A DNA stretch of 64,000 nucleotides, taken from contig JAHLMK010000009.1 in NCBI GenBank assembly GCA_019915135.1, forward strand, positions 1,798,001 through 1,862,000, read 5' to 3'. Position numbers and translations under genes: made by a program. Below are positions 1-9,630 of this stretch, one piece after another (within the stretch, counting starts at the first letter, position 1; each line of letters opens with the position of its first letter). The notes beneath the pieces are model-generated. The model was not told the origin of the DNA. It was given only the letters and a program-made list of their open reading frames with translations, and did no database searches. The DNA is from Strobilurus pachycystidiatus (lineage: Eukaryota; Basidiomycota; Agaricomycetes; Agaricales; Physalacriaceae).

Positions 1-455
1 GATATAGGAAACGTCCTCGCCGGCCCGGGAGCCCTCCTGTTGGCGGAGAGTCACATCCTGCACAGCTGTACACGCCCGGAGGATGGAAGACACCAGGGCT
101 TTGATAGGATCAGAATCAAGGTCAATGTATTCGTCTTCGGAGTGGAGAGTCTGGATCCAGAGCCGTTTCACGTAGGCCGCGAAAAAGTGGCTGCCCTTGG
201 AAGCGAGCGCATAGTTCATTCTCTCAAGATACTCCTCCGAGTACTGAAGAATGACGAGTGTGTGGTAAAGGATGGGGTCAATGCTGCAGGGGCGTCAGTA
301 GCAGTACATTACGTGGATCAGATACATAATGTCACTGACCAGGACTGGACCGAGCGCGAGACGCAAACCAGAGACAATGCAGTCTCCTGAGAGTCGTCTG
401 CTGCTATTTTGAAGATCTCGAGCTCGAGCTCTAGAGGGAAATCAAACACGGACAT
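1..455 (-). CDS. F-box-like protein, N-terminal part (runs off left edge)
   Basis: The minus strand from the ATG at 453-455 reads an acidic, leucine-rich start (MSVFDFPLELELEIFKIAA) followed by an SLVCVS stretch. That is the usual layout of Agaricomycete F-box-like proteins, in which the N-terminal F-box binds Skp1 and recruits targets for ubiquitination. A short intron is inferred at about 284-339: the donor follows VQS and the acceptor is a ctgcag. After it the frame stays open to base 1, with IDPILYHTLVIL and further helical sequence, so the gene continues to the left. The family assignment rests on the pattern of the first 40 residues; the target is unknown. The exact donor is uncertain because two GTs lie close together. 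Confidence 0.6.
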
Positions 456-803
456 GATGGATCGTTGATAAGACACTGCCGTGGCGGTTTTGGGACTGCT
501 TTAGAGTCACGGGGTAACCGTACAACAAGTCACTTAGTCGCCGGCATAGCTTTGGTTAACGCCCTCGACGCCCGCCGTGCTGCCGGCGCACCTCCATTTT
601 GGTACGCCATACAGTCAATCTCCTCCGTTTCCAGTGAAGTCGAGAACAGGTCGAGTATTTATGAAGCACGCTCGTCCGGCATATCCTGCCGGGCTGATGC
701 ATCACGTCAATAGTACAGCAGTCAGGTCCGATCACACTGACAGCAATATGTTCGCTGGCATCGCCTCGTGAGAACAGCTGTCTCTGCTTTGCCTCTTCCC
801 ATC

Positions 804-1213
804 ATGTCGACCTCCACGCCTAAAATTGTGCCCAAGCTGGATCCCGAGGAGTCAGACGCCGACAGCGATGATTGGTACACGGCTGCCGAGGACTCTGATG
901 AGGACTCGGAACCGGATGTTTTTCGCGAGGAATTAGAGTCTGCGCGGGACGGGGACACCGCCGGCGTGCCAGTGATGAGGCTATGGTGCTGTGAGCTCCT
1001 CGTGCGCGCATCGAGGAATATGATTCACTGATACGCAGGCATCTAGATAAGAGCTGTAATTGTTTCGCTGTAGATGAAGCGAATGTTGACATGATCTTCA
1101 ATCTATTCGGCTGCATCCTCGACATGATAGGATTACCTTTTGAAGTTCTCCGATCTCCTCCAGATTGTTGCTGTGTACGTTGCTTGACGACTGTTTGGGA
1201 CGAGTATGACTGA
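804..1213 (+). CDS. Small acidic hypothetical protein, module copy 1
   Basis: Two exons are inferred (804-990 and 1047-1213). The donor is GTGAGC and the acceptor is the CTAG before 1047. The first exon begins MSTSTP and is very acidic, with a DWYTAAEDS core. The second carries the pattern CFAVDEANVDMIFNLFGC and a CVRCL motif. The same two blocks recur at 6157 and 27030, with the upstream sequence also conserved, so the reading is supported by comparison between copies. In this copy the frame ends at WDEYD, where copy 2 continues for a few more residues. No known family is recognised. It lies about 300 bp before the MLKL/HeLo-like gene of the same module and could be its 5' part if an exon was missed. 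Confidence 0.45.
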
Positions 1214-1511
1214 CCAACAGATAGCTGGAGGGCATATTGTTTGGATTTATTGCCTTGAAGTATCTCCTGTACACCGCCCAAGATCACAAGTTGAGATTGG
1301 TGAGCCGTACTGAAGAGGATTGGAATATAGTTTGTTCCTCGTGAGAAAGTCTCAATTAGTGTCAGAAGTCTGACTGAACACATAAATCAGGAGATTGTTC
1401 GACCACTTAACGGATACCACCTGGGACACCTGCCAAAATCTTTACGAATCTCGTTCGGCCAGCCTCTTCTTTCCTCAAATCATTCCCCTTGTTGTCCCAT
1501 GTTTTCACCAA

Positions 1512-2353
1512 ATGAAAGTGCGCGTCGCGACGTTGGAGTCCCAGATAGCCAGGATCACACCTGAGGAGTCTGACACATCACTTGGCTTGAAGGATGCAGT
1601 GGGCATCGACTCTGTCCTGGGCTGTCTCGACGTTGCAGAGAGCATTGCAAAGATGCTCCCAGTTGTCGGTAACCTTGTTGAAGGAGCATGTGGAACTGTT
1701 AGAAAGATCATTGCAGCAGCGCAGGTTGGAGTTTCCTCTGAGAATGTAGAGACTGTGACTCATCTCAATCTCATAGAGTGCTAAATCAAACCAAGAGTTG
1801 TGCAAGTCTCTGGCTATGCATGCGGGAAATGTCACACTTGCAATCCTCAATGAACTTGCACGGTCGTCAAACTATCATGGTCCGCAACAAGTCGATTTGA
1901 GGATTATTAGGCTTCTCTCGTATGTGACTTGCACAGCACCTGCTTATAGCATCAAGCCTGACATTCAAATTAGCACTTTGGAGACAATTGAGACACATGT
2001 GCATTTCTTTGCCAAGATCACCGGGCCAAAGACCTTTTTCTACCAACACAAGATCAAGAAGAATCTTGCTGATATGCGTGAGGCCCTCGACAATGCACTT
2101 GCGGTCTTCAAGGTATGGTGCACAGACAGTCGTGCCTTCCCGGATCAACTTCACACAGATCAGCAACGATATCTCTACTACATATCTTTTGAATGACTTA
2201 CGTGTGCTGCACGAGTCTATGCTCCGGAGGACGGATGCTATTCATATAGAGATCAAGGATTTTCGCGGAGAGACATACCAGACATTGGAGCGGATGGAAC
2301 TGGTGCTGATGGATATTAATGTGTTCGCCCAAGGACAGACACGCTACGGATAG
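1512..2353 (+). CDS. MLKL/HeLo-like N-terminal domain protein, module copy 1
   Basis: Three exons (1512-1724, 1777-2112, 2159-2353) give about 247 residues with intact frames and GT..AG introns. The protein begins with a short coiled-coil-like stretch (MKVRVATLESQIARI). It continues with a helical region containing VLGCLDVAESIAKMLPVVGN and an LAMHAGNVTLAILNELAR helix, and ends in another predicted coiled coil. This arrangement resembles the four-helix N-terminal domain (MLKL-NTD/HeLo-like) at the front of many fungal NLR-type and cell-death proteins; that assignment is from pattern memory. No NACHT, NB-ARC or repeat domain follows. The start was placed at the ATG conserved in all three copies; an in-frame conserved stretch upstream (FFPQIIPLVVPCFHQ) may also be coding. 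Confidence 0.55.
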
Positions 2354-3702
2354 ACGGCCCGGCCGTGAATCCTCACTGGCAGCATATAGTATGATATACA
2401 GTTGTACGGTGCCAATGCCATTTGTACGCCTCGATACACCACCCACTCCGCACTGGCAGGCGTCCTCAAAAGAAGACACCTGGCACAAGATCCCGGCAGC
2501 AAACGTACTGGTAAGTGGTGAGGAGCGCGCCTGTATAACTCGGATGCCGAACTTACGCGTACGGTCCTTGTGTGATGAGCGTGTGGCTCTTCCGTACGAG
2601 GAACTGCAACAGCGTGCGGTAGCACATCACGCGTATACATACGAACTATCGCTAGGCGAGGCGGGCTGTAAAAAAAACCCAGTATAGCTAGGACTTCGAG
2701 GACGCAGGTATATGCGTGTCATCAGTAGAACGGAACGGGAATACCCGCGCGAATTCATAACCAACCTTGGTCAGAAATGCGGAGCCGGGCGCGGCGCGTT
2801 CCAGATCAAGACCTTCATGCTCTTTGCCGAGGGAGTCGGGTTCGGCGTCCTCATCGCATACCCAGCCGTCAACGTGAATGGTATTCGCGACAACGAGCAT
2901 CGTAAAACGTTAAACATACAAAAGAATTGAGGACTTACAGGCTGGCTCATTGCTCTGGCCGAAAAGACCAGCGGATAAAAGGAAAGCTTTGTGGTTCTGG
3001 CTGGGAAAACGTTTGCGGACCAATTAGGTCTCCTAACCTTCCTATAAATCCTTCTTATTTATGAAGGAGGAGGAGAGAAAAAGTCAATCCACGTGGCGTG
3101 GGGCGAAAAAAAGCTGATACTTACGTATCTTGGTTCTGTGCCCCCCAATGTCATTGTATATGATTTGAACACATCTGTTAACAGGAGAGTACATACTTAC
3201 AGATTGAGGAAGGCGGGAGCAGTCGAGGTTACCAATTTGGTCTTGAATCGTCCGCCAAAAAGTCAAACCACGTGGCAGCCGCATAAGTCTCCCGCTGATC
3301 TCGGCGATCAGGCTTGTTTTCCAGCGACCGTGATGTATGGGCGCTGCTGCAGAAACAGCGTCCCAAATCTCAGCTGTCGACGACCTAGAATCATATCCGA
3401 CCCACGCGCTATGATATGAAAAAAAATACAGCCCTAGTTCGCACATCACCACTTTCGTTTACATTGCTCACTCCATCACGACGTTGGCTCGCGCGACGAC
3501 GACGACTCCTTGGGCTTGCGCTCGACGACCGCGACCGACGACCGCCGAGCTTGACGACCACGACTTGGCCGTTATAAATCTCTTTTCGGCGCGCCATACC
3601 CACTCACCGACCGACCGACTAAACGTCGCTCGCACCACCCAGCTCGCTCAATTCCTAGACGCTCGCTAATGCTCGCGAACGACGACTGACGCTGACGCTC
3701 GT
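2354..3702. other. Gene-free or unrecognised stretch
   Basis: No gene is recognised. A minus-strand open frame of 70 codons at 2688-2900 has an acidic composition but no family resemblance. The stretch at 3480-3670 is dense in CGACGA-type repeats and is low complexity rather than clearly coding. The sequence just before 3700 does not continue the glycosyltransferase relic to its right. Confidence 0.4.
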
Positions 3703-5050
3703 CTATGGCTACGACATCCGGTGGGCGACGTACTCGAACGGCGGGATCAAAGAGGGCGTGTCGCTCACGGTGGACGACGAGTTGAACCGGTGGCAGAAGT
3801 TTGCGTATGGGTGTAATGAGTGAGTGTTCCCCCTCGTGGTTGCTACCATCCCCCCTCCTTGCTCCCTCCTCCCGCTATCCCTTTCTTCCCTTTCGTCCTT
3901 CCTTCTTTGTGCTCACCAACACCCCATCCCCTTTCGTCCTCCCCAACACCCTTCGTCCTCCCTGACACCTTCGTGCTTCCAACCCACCACCCACTTCTGT
4001 GCTCCCTACCCCCACTCCGCACTCGCTCAAGCTCGCACAGGCTCTTGTTCAACCCGCTCATCGAATGGTGGTGGCGCGGCCCCATCGCGCATCAGATCCC
4101 CCGGTTCATGTGGGGCAGCGCGCCGAATCATTACAAGATTTCGATGATGGCCTATATGTGAGTGTTGCTTCGCTTTCGTTTTTGAGCGGGTCTAGGCACC
4201 TCCCTGGGTCGCTACTCCGCTCACTATCCGCCCTTCCCGCCCCTTCCCTGGCTCGCTCGCCACTGCTCACCCTAACCGCTCGCTAATGGTCCCCAGGCTC
4301 TCATACTACGGCATCGCCGCCTCCGTCACAATCTGCTCCTCGGCGAAATCCTCCCCGTGGACGGCTTCTACATGCGCTCGTTTGAGATCGCTCGCTACGA
4401 CCGTGGTGTTCTTTGGGAGTGGGAATGTTGGGTGAGTGCGGGTCTGGCTCAACGAAGACCGTGTTTGGGTCTTCATTGGGGACTTGGGAAGAGTGCGTGC
4501 TGATGGTTTTGGTGTTTGATCTTCAGGTACACGTTGGTGTACCGGCTGGGGCATAAGGAGCTGGTGCGGGGATTCTTGGAGAACATTATGTGGATTCCGT
4601 TCTTGTGAGTGGTCCACTATCCTCCCCTTCCGCCCTCATCCCGCTAACGCTCGCCCCACAGCTTCTTCTTCTTCGGCGGCCTCTCCATCCCCGTCTCGTA
4701 AGCCCTCCTCGCGCACCTCTTCTCCTACAACATCACCTGGAGCGCGACCATCAAGGAGGTGCAGCGCTCGAATTTCTTCAAGGAGATCCCGAAGATCCTT
4801 AAGCGGTTCTGGTTCCCGTTGAGTGTGAGCATTGCGTTGATGGCTGGCATGAGTGAGTGATCACACGGTGCACTGCGACCTCGCTGACGCTCGTTCTGTT
4901 CTAGTTGTTATGTCTACGTCGCTCGTCCCCTTCGCGTGGCGCATCGACGGGAGCGCGTGGGCGGTGATCTTCCCGCTCGCTGTGGCGGTGGGGTGTCATA
5001 TCCTGTTCCCGATCGTGTTAAATCCGTGGTTGATGGTGTTCTCGTACTAA
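3703..5050 (+). pseudogene. Glycosyltransferase family 2 relic, 5' truncated
   Basis: Exons separated by short introns read the C-terminal membrane half of a fungal processive GT2 (chitin/glycan synthase-like) protein. Recognisable parts are YDIRWATYS, DELNRWQKFAYGCNE, FNPLIEWWWRGP, the AGCG-type exon joins at about 4040, 4295 and 4528, and FFGGLSIPVSQ. The last is interrupted by a TAA (about 4699) where a Gln is expected. Further on come a helical NITWSATIKEV segment and a hydrophobic C-terminus ending at a TAA at 5048. The catalytic N-terminal half (D, D, QxxRW motifs) is absent; upstream sequence is unrelated. Such proteins polymerise cell-surface polysaccharide at the plasma membrane, but this copy cannot. 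Exon limits are approximate. Confidence 0.7.
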
Positions 5051-6156
5051 GCCGGCGTTATGCTGGCTTCGGTGCGCGACACTCTCGCTGGACTCGGCAA
5101 CACACATTCGACACCTCGATTTTCACCTTCCCTGTGGACTCTCGGATACCCCCACCCCCACCTTATACCTCACGCACCCCACCCTCATACACACGCACTG
5201 ACGCGGTCGGACTTGATTGATAGACACTGAACGCTGAACTGATAGATAGATATACACATACATACGCTCGTTTTTAGACACACGCTCGCTACGCTACGTA
5301 CCTCTTTTTGTTTTTGTGTTGCTGATAGACTCTGACTCTGCTTTTCTTTTTTGTTACTGTATGGACTCTGACTATGACTCTGACTCTTTTGTGTATCGAA
5401 TGAATGAATGGATGATTTCTTTCTTTCTTTCTTGATGCAAATGTGGGTGTGGACAGATTCGGAGGACTGTTGGCGAGGTGCATGCGACCGACGGGACAGC
5501 GCAAGGATGGGAGTGGTAGTGATAAGGAACCACAGAGTCCGTGATTTGATGGATGTGGACGGATCCTACCTGCGTACGGCCGGCCTCCTTCCGCTGAGCC
5601 TGAGGTACGAGTACGAGTACTAGGACGAGATAGATGTCGCTCTCCATTGCTTCAGTGGGGTCCGTGGAACTGTATGCAGGGCACCTGGCTCCTGTTCGCC
5701 ATGCTCGTGGTTGTGACTGCGGCGTGCGCTGCGGGTCGGGCTTTCAAGGCCCGATCCTTCAGGTGGACAGACGCGACTTTGGAACGCCATCTCTCGAACG
5801 ACTTCTAAGACCTCAAGATCATGAGCGTTGAACTTGTTTATTGGGCTCCAATGGTATGGGAAGTCACAAATAGCCCGTGAACATCTGCCATGTATCCTGT
5901 AAGACGATTCTCTTCTCAAATCCCCGTTGGTTGTGTCGGCGTAAGATGGGATGGTCAGGATGCCTAGCTGTGGCGTGGAAACTTTGCTGCCGATGCACCG
6001 CCAGCGGCCATACAAATCAATTCCGTGAAGTCGAGGATTGGCCGGCATATCGTGCCGGGCTGATACACACAGCAGTCAATTCAGGTCCGATCACAGCAGT
6101 ATGTTCGGCGGCATCGCCTCGTGAGAACAGCTGTCTCTGCTTTGCCTCTTCCCATC
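5051..6156. other. Intergenic, pyrimidine- and repeat-rich
   Basis: The first 550 bp holds short simple repeats (TCTGACTCTG and TTTCTTTCTTTC types) and no recognised gene. From about 6005 the sequence matches the region upstream of the other two module copies, including a CATCGCCTCGTGAGAACAG block that immediately precedes each acidic ORF. This part is therefore a shared promoter or 5' flank of the duplicated module. Confidence 0.5.
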
Positions 6157-6601
6157 ATGTCGACGTTCCCGCCTACACTTGTGCCCAAGATGGATCCCGA
6201 GGAGTCGGACGCCGACGACGATGATTGGTACACGGCTGCCGAGGACTCCGAGTCGGACGTATCTGATGAGGACTGGACACCGGAAATTCTCCGCGAGGAA
6301 TCAGAGTCTACATGGGGCTGGGACATCGCCGGCGAGACTGAAGTGTTGTGGCAATGGTGCTGTGAGCTATTTATGCGTGCATCCAAGAATACGATTCACT
6401 GATACGCAGGAATTAGGTCATGGGAGCTGTGAATTTTTCGCTGTAGACGAAGCAAATGTTAACATGATTCTCAATTTATTCGGCTGCGTCCTCGACATGA
6501 TGGGATTACCTCCTGAAGTTTACAGATTTCTTCAAAAGGGACACTGTGTACGTTGCTTGACAATTGTTTGGGACGAGTATGACTTACCAACAGATAGCTA
6601 G
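6157..6601 (+). CDS. Small acidic hypothetical protein, module copy 2
   Basis: This is the longest of the three copies. Exons 6157-6361 and 6417-6601 join in phase 1 to give about 129 residues. The N-terminus is acidic with DWYTAAEDSESDVSDEDW. The second exon has the conserved FFAVDEANVNMILNLFGC and CVRCLTIVWDEYDLPTDS ending before a TAG. Copies 1 and 3 stop earlier within this last block, so this copy is probably nearest to the ancestral form. No known domain is recognised; paired Cys residues (CVRC) might bind metal, but that is only a guess. It lies 263 bp upstream of, and on the same strand as, the helical-domain gene. Confidence 0.5.
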
Positions 6602-6864
6602 AGGGCATATATGATGTTCTTATTGTGTTCAAGTTTCTATTATCTATGCCCGCCCAAGATCGCAAGTGGGATGTAGCTATTTCCTCGTGAGAAAGTTCCA
6701 ATCACTGTGATAATTTAGAAGTCTGACTGAGCACACACATCAGAGGATGGCGCGACCGGTTGATGGTTACCAACTTGGACGCATATCCAAATCTTGACAA
6801 ACCTCATCTGGCCAGCCAGTTCTTTCCTTATATCATTCCCCTAGTTTTCCCATGCTTTCATCAA

Positions 6865-7736
6865 ATGAAGGCACGCGTCACGACGTTGGAGTCCCAGATA
6901 GCAAGGATCACACCTAGAAAGTCAGACACATCACTCAGCGTGAAGGATGCATTGAGCATTGACTCTGTCCTGGGCTGTCTCGACATTGCCGAGAGTATTG
7001 CAAAGATGCTCCCAGTTGTTGGTACCCTTGTTGAGGGAGCATGTGGAACAGTTAGGAAGATCATTGTGGCAGCGCAGGTTTGAGTTTCCTCTGATAATGT
7101 AGAGACCGTGGCTCATGTCAATCTGATAGAGTGCAAAGTCAAACCAAGAGTCATGCACATCTCTGGCTATGCATGCGGGAAACATCACACTTGCAATTCT
7201 TCATGAACTTGCACGGGCGTCTCATCCACAAGTTGATTTGAGGATCATCAGGCTTCTCTCGTATGTGACTCGTCTCCTAGCACCTGCTCATAAAAGCAAG
7301 CCTGACATTCACATTAGCACTCTGGAGACAATCGAGATGCGCATCCGTCATTTCGCCAAGATCACCGGCCCAAAGGCCTTTTTCTACCAACACAAGATCA
7401 GGAAGAATCTTGCTGATATGCGAGAGGATCTGAACAACGCACTTGCAGTCTTCAAGGTATGGTGCACAGACAGTCGTGCCTTCCAGGCTAAATGTCACAC
7501 AGATCAGCAACAATATCTCTACTACGTGTCTTATGAAGGACTTACGTGTGCTGCACGAGTCAATGCTCCGGATGACGGATGAGATCCACATGGAGATCAA
7601 GGAGTCTCGTGGGGAGATCAAGGAGTTCCGTGGGGAGACATACCAGAAGTTAGAGCGGATGGAATTGCTGTTGATGGATATGAATGTATTCACACCATAC
7701 AGACTTGGACGGGCAGATGGGCTGGCCGCGGTTTGA
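6865..7736 (+). CDS. MLKL/HeLo-like N-terminal domain protein, module copy 2
   Basis: Exons 6865-7077, 7130-7456 and 7503-7736 keep frame and encode about 257 residues. The order is as in copy 1: MKARVTTLESQIARI, then the VLGCLDIAESIAKMLPVVG helix pair, SLAMHAGNITLAILHELAR, a KIRKNLADMREDL amphipathic helix and a C-terminal coiled coil. The last part contains a small internal duplication (EIKESRGEIKEFRGE) missing from the other copies. The acceptor cacacag of intron 2 is conserved in all three copies, whereas a downstream alternative AG is not; this fixes the exon 3 start. Function is inferred only from resemblance to fungal/MLKL four-helix membrane-active or adaptor domains. Confidence 0.55.
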
Positions 7737-7871
7737 TACAGTAACACCTGGAGCTTGTAGCTTGGAAGAAAATCATCTGACCTCTTTACTCTATCTGCGG
7801 CATGTATTCAACCAGAAGATTTCAGTGTGATCTTTCACTTCCGCTCCCACTTTCACTCCAGCTCATGATTA

Positions 7872-7999
7872 TGTAATAATCGTGCCCAACCACTGACACA
7901 ATAACCACTGAGCCAAAAGGCTACTATGACGACTTGTCATTTAGTGTGGTTGGGACTATATATACCATGTGTTATAGACTGTTCTGCATGTCTATAACA
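7872..7999 (-). repeat. Terminal repeat of TRIM (3' LTR in element orientation)
   Basis: This 128-bp repeat is identical to 8202-8329. It begins TG and ends CA. On the minus strand its first 30 bases contain a 10-bp inverted repeat (TGTTATAGAC with GTCTATAACA), and a TATATATA stretch follows. Confidence 0.85.
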
Positions 8000-8201
8000 G
8001 TACCTCCTCCTTTAGGCACTGAACCAATGGAGTCTGAGTTGGGACAGGGCCCAGCAGCACAGCCACTGATCACAAGGGTTCTATAGCAAAGCCCCCAGGG
8101 ACGCAACCCTGCAAGTCAGTCGATTCTGAGGAGTCATGGACAAAGTATGGAAATTTGCCCATGAGCCAGATCGAACCGGTGACCTGTTGAAGTCGTCATA
8201 C

Positions 8202-8329
8202 TGTAATAATCGTGCCCAACCACTGACACAATAACCACTGAGCCAAAAGGCTACTATGACGACTTGTCATTTAGTGTGGTTGGGACTATATATACCATGT
8301 GTTATAGACTGTTCTGCATGTCTATAACA
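8202..8329 (-). repeat. Terminal repeat of TRIM (5' LTR in element orientation)
   Basis: Identical to 7872-7999. The minus strand at 8235-8245 reads TGGCTCAGTGG, a perfect match to the tRNA A-box consensus. Confidence 0.85.
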
Positions 8330-8334
8330 GATTA

Positions 8335-9630
8335 GGAGCCTGAGCTGAGCCAGAGCAGGAGCGCACTCTGTCGTCAGTAAACAGCTGTGCATGCAGTCTG
8401 TCTACCTGCACAGTGTCTGTGTGCAGTGTTTCATTCTCATAATTGTTGATGTTGGCTAATAAGCCTAGGTAGACCATCCGAGATCCACAATAAATTGGCC
8501 CTGAGCAACATATAAATCATGCATGTGCAGTCAAAGCCAGATACTCAGAATTGAAACAAATTCTCAGTTGAATATGACCACTCACTTGACCGCCTTCATA
8601 TACATGAGCTTTTGTATTCAGTCCCTGTGTCACTGTGGCGACAAATGCGAACAAGATGCCAGATTGATTTACGTTCAAGTTGTACAAGTTAGGCTTCAGC
8701 TTCTTCGTCCCTACTTCTTCCCTCTACCTGGCCACAAAATCAGAAATTTGGAGTCTGTGAGTGCTCGCTTTACATTGTTGCCGACATTAACAATGACGTC
8801 GGCAGAGATATGCCCCTTGAGGTCAGTATGAAGTCCCGCAAGACCGCCCAAGTTCATTAGTGTCTCCCCAAAGCCCGAGCGCGTGGTCCGTTTGCATGTT
8901 ACTTGGAGATACTTATGAATACAATCATCTTCCCTTCACGCTTCTGGCATATCACTTTATGCGAGAGCCACGACTATGTCTGTCTTTCCCAATCCATTTC
9001 ATGATGCGACTGACCACCTAGGATGTCTGATCATACCTCCCTTACCAGTCCTTATCTCCATCAACATCAACTCCGTGGTTCCCTTGACAAATATAACACT
9101 GAAGTACACCACGTCCCTGGAAATGATCTGCGTAGCTGGGAATGGGGAACATGTCAACAGGCATACGGTGGCATGAAATAAGACAACGGCTCAAGGATGA
9201 CCAATGACTCGGGCTCAGATTGAGCATGGTTCATTACTGGCTGTGAGCTGTTGTTGCACTGTCTGGGGTACTGTACACATTGTTCAATTTGGAGATTCAT
9301 AGCTTGGCTCCGTTGAACAGAGGTTGATATTGCATTATTTGACATGTCTACAGTGCGAGTTGTGATTAACCTCCCATGAGGCTGGGCAGCGCCATTCGGT
9401 AGTATAATTCTCCTCTTTTTCATCCTGCTACAGTACAGTTGTGATCAATCTCCCGTGAGGCTGGGCAGCACCATTCGGTAGTACAATTCTCCTCTTTTTC
9501 ATCCTGCTACAGTACACATATATTAGACTACTCGTTAGAAATATATCAGTGTGTATTGTGTGACGGTGACGTGTCTTAAACAATCCTCTATCAAAAAGAA
9601 AAAATGATACGGTAAGCACATGTTAGCAAT
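8335..9630. other. Gene-free stretch with a 79-bp tandem duplication
   Basis: No gene is recognised. Bases 9358-9436 and 9437-9515 are two adjacent copies of a 79-bp unit differing at a few positions. Each begins AGTTGTGAT and ends CTACAGTAC. They lie about 150 bp beyond the 3' end of the F-box gene on the minus strand. Confidence 0.7.

Larger units (their letters stand above)
7867..8334 (-). mobile_element. Complete TRIM-like miniature LTR element (458 bp) with 5-bp target duplication
   Basis: Two identical 128-bp direct repeats (7872-7999 and 8202-8329) start TG and end CA. The bases GATTA occur immediately outside both ends (7867-7871 and 8330-8334), a 5-bp target duplication. The internal part is 202 bp and has no ORF. 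Read on the minus strand, a polypurine tract (AAAGGAGGAGG) sits just before the 3' terminal repeat, giving the element's orientation. A perfect tRNA-type A box (TGGCTCAGTGG) lies in the 5' repeat and a B box (GGTTCGATC) lies about 58 bp downstream in the internal part. No standard primer site beginning TGG is seen. Identical repeats suggest recent insertion. Confidence 0.85.

Noticed and set aside
5361..5436. Short MDSDYDSDSF frame resembling a pheromone precursor start
   Set aside because: It ends FFLS without a cysteine CaaX box.
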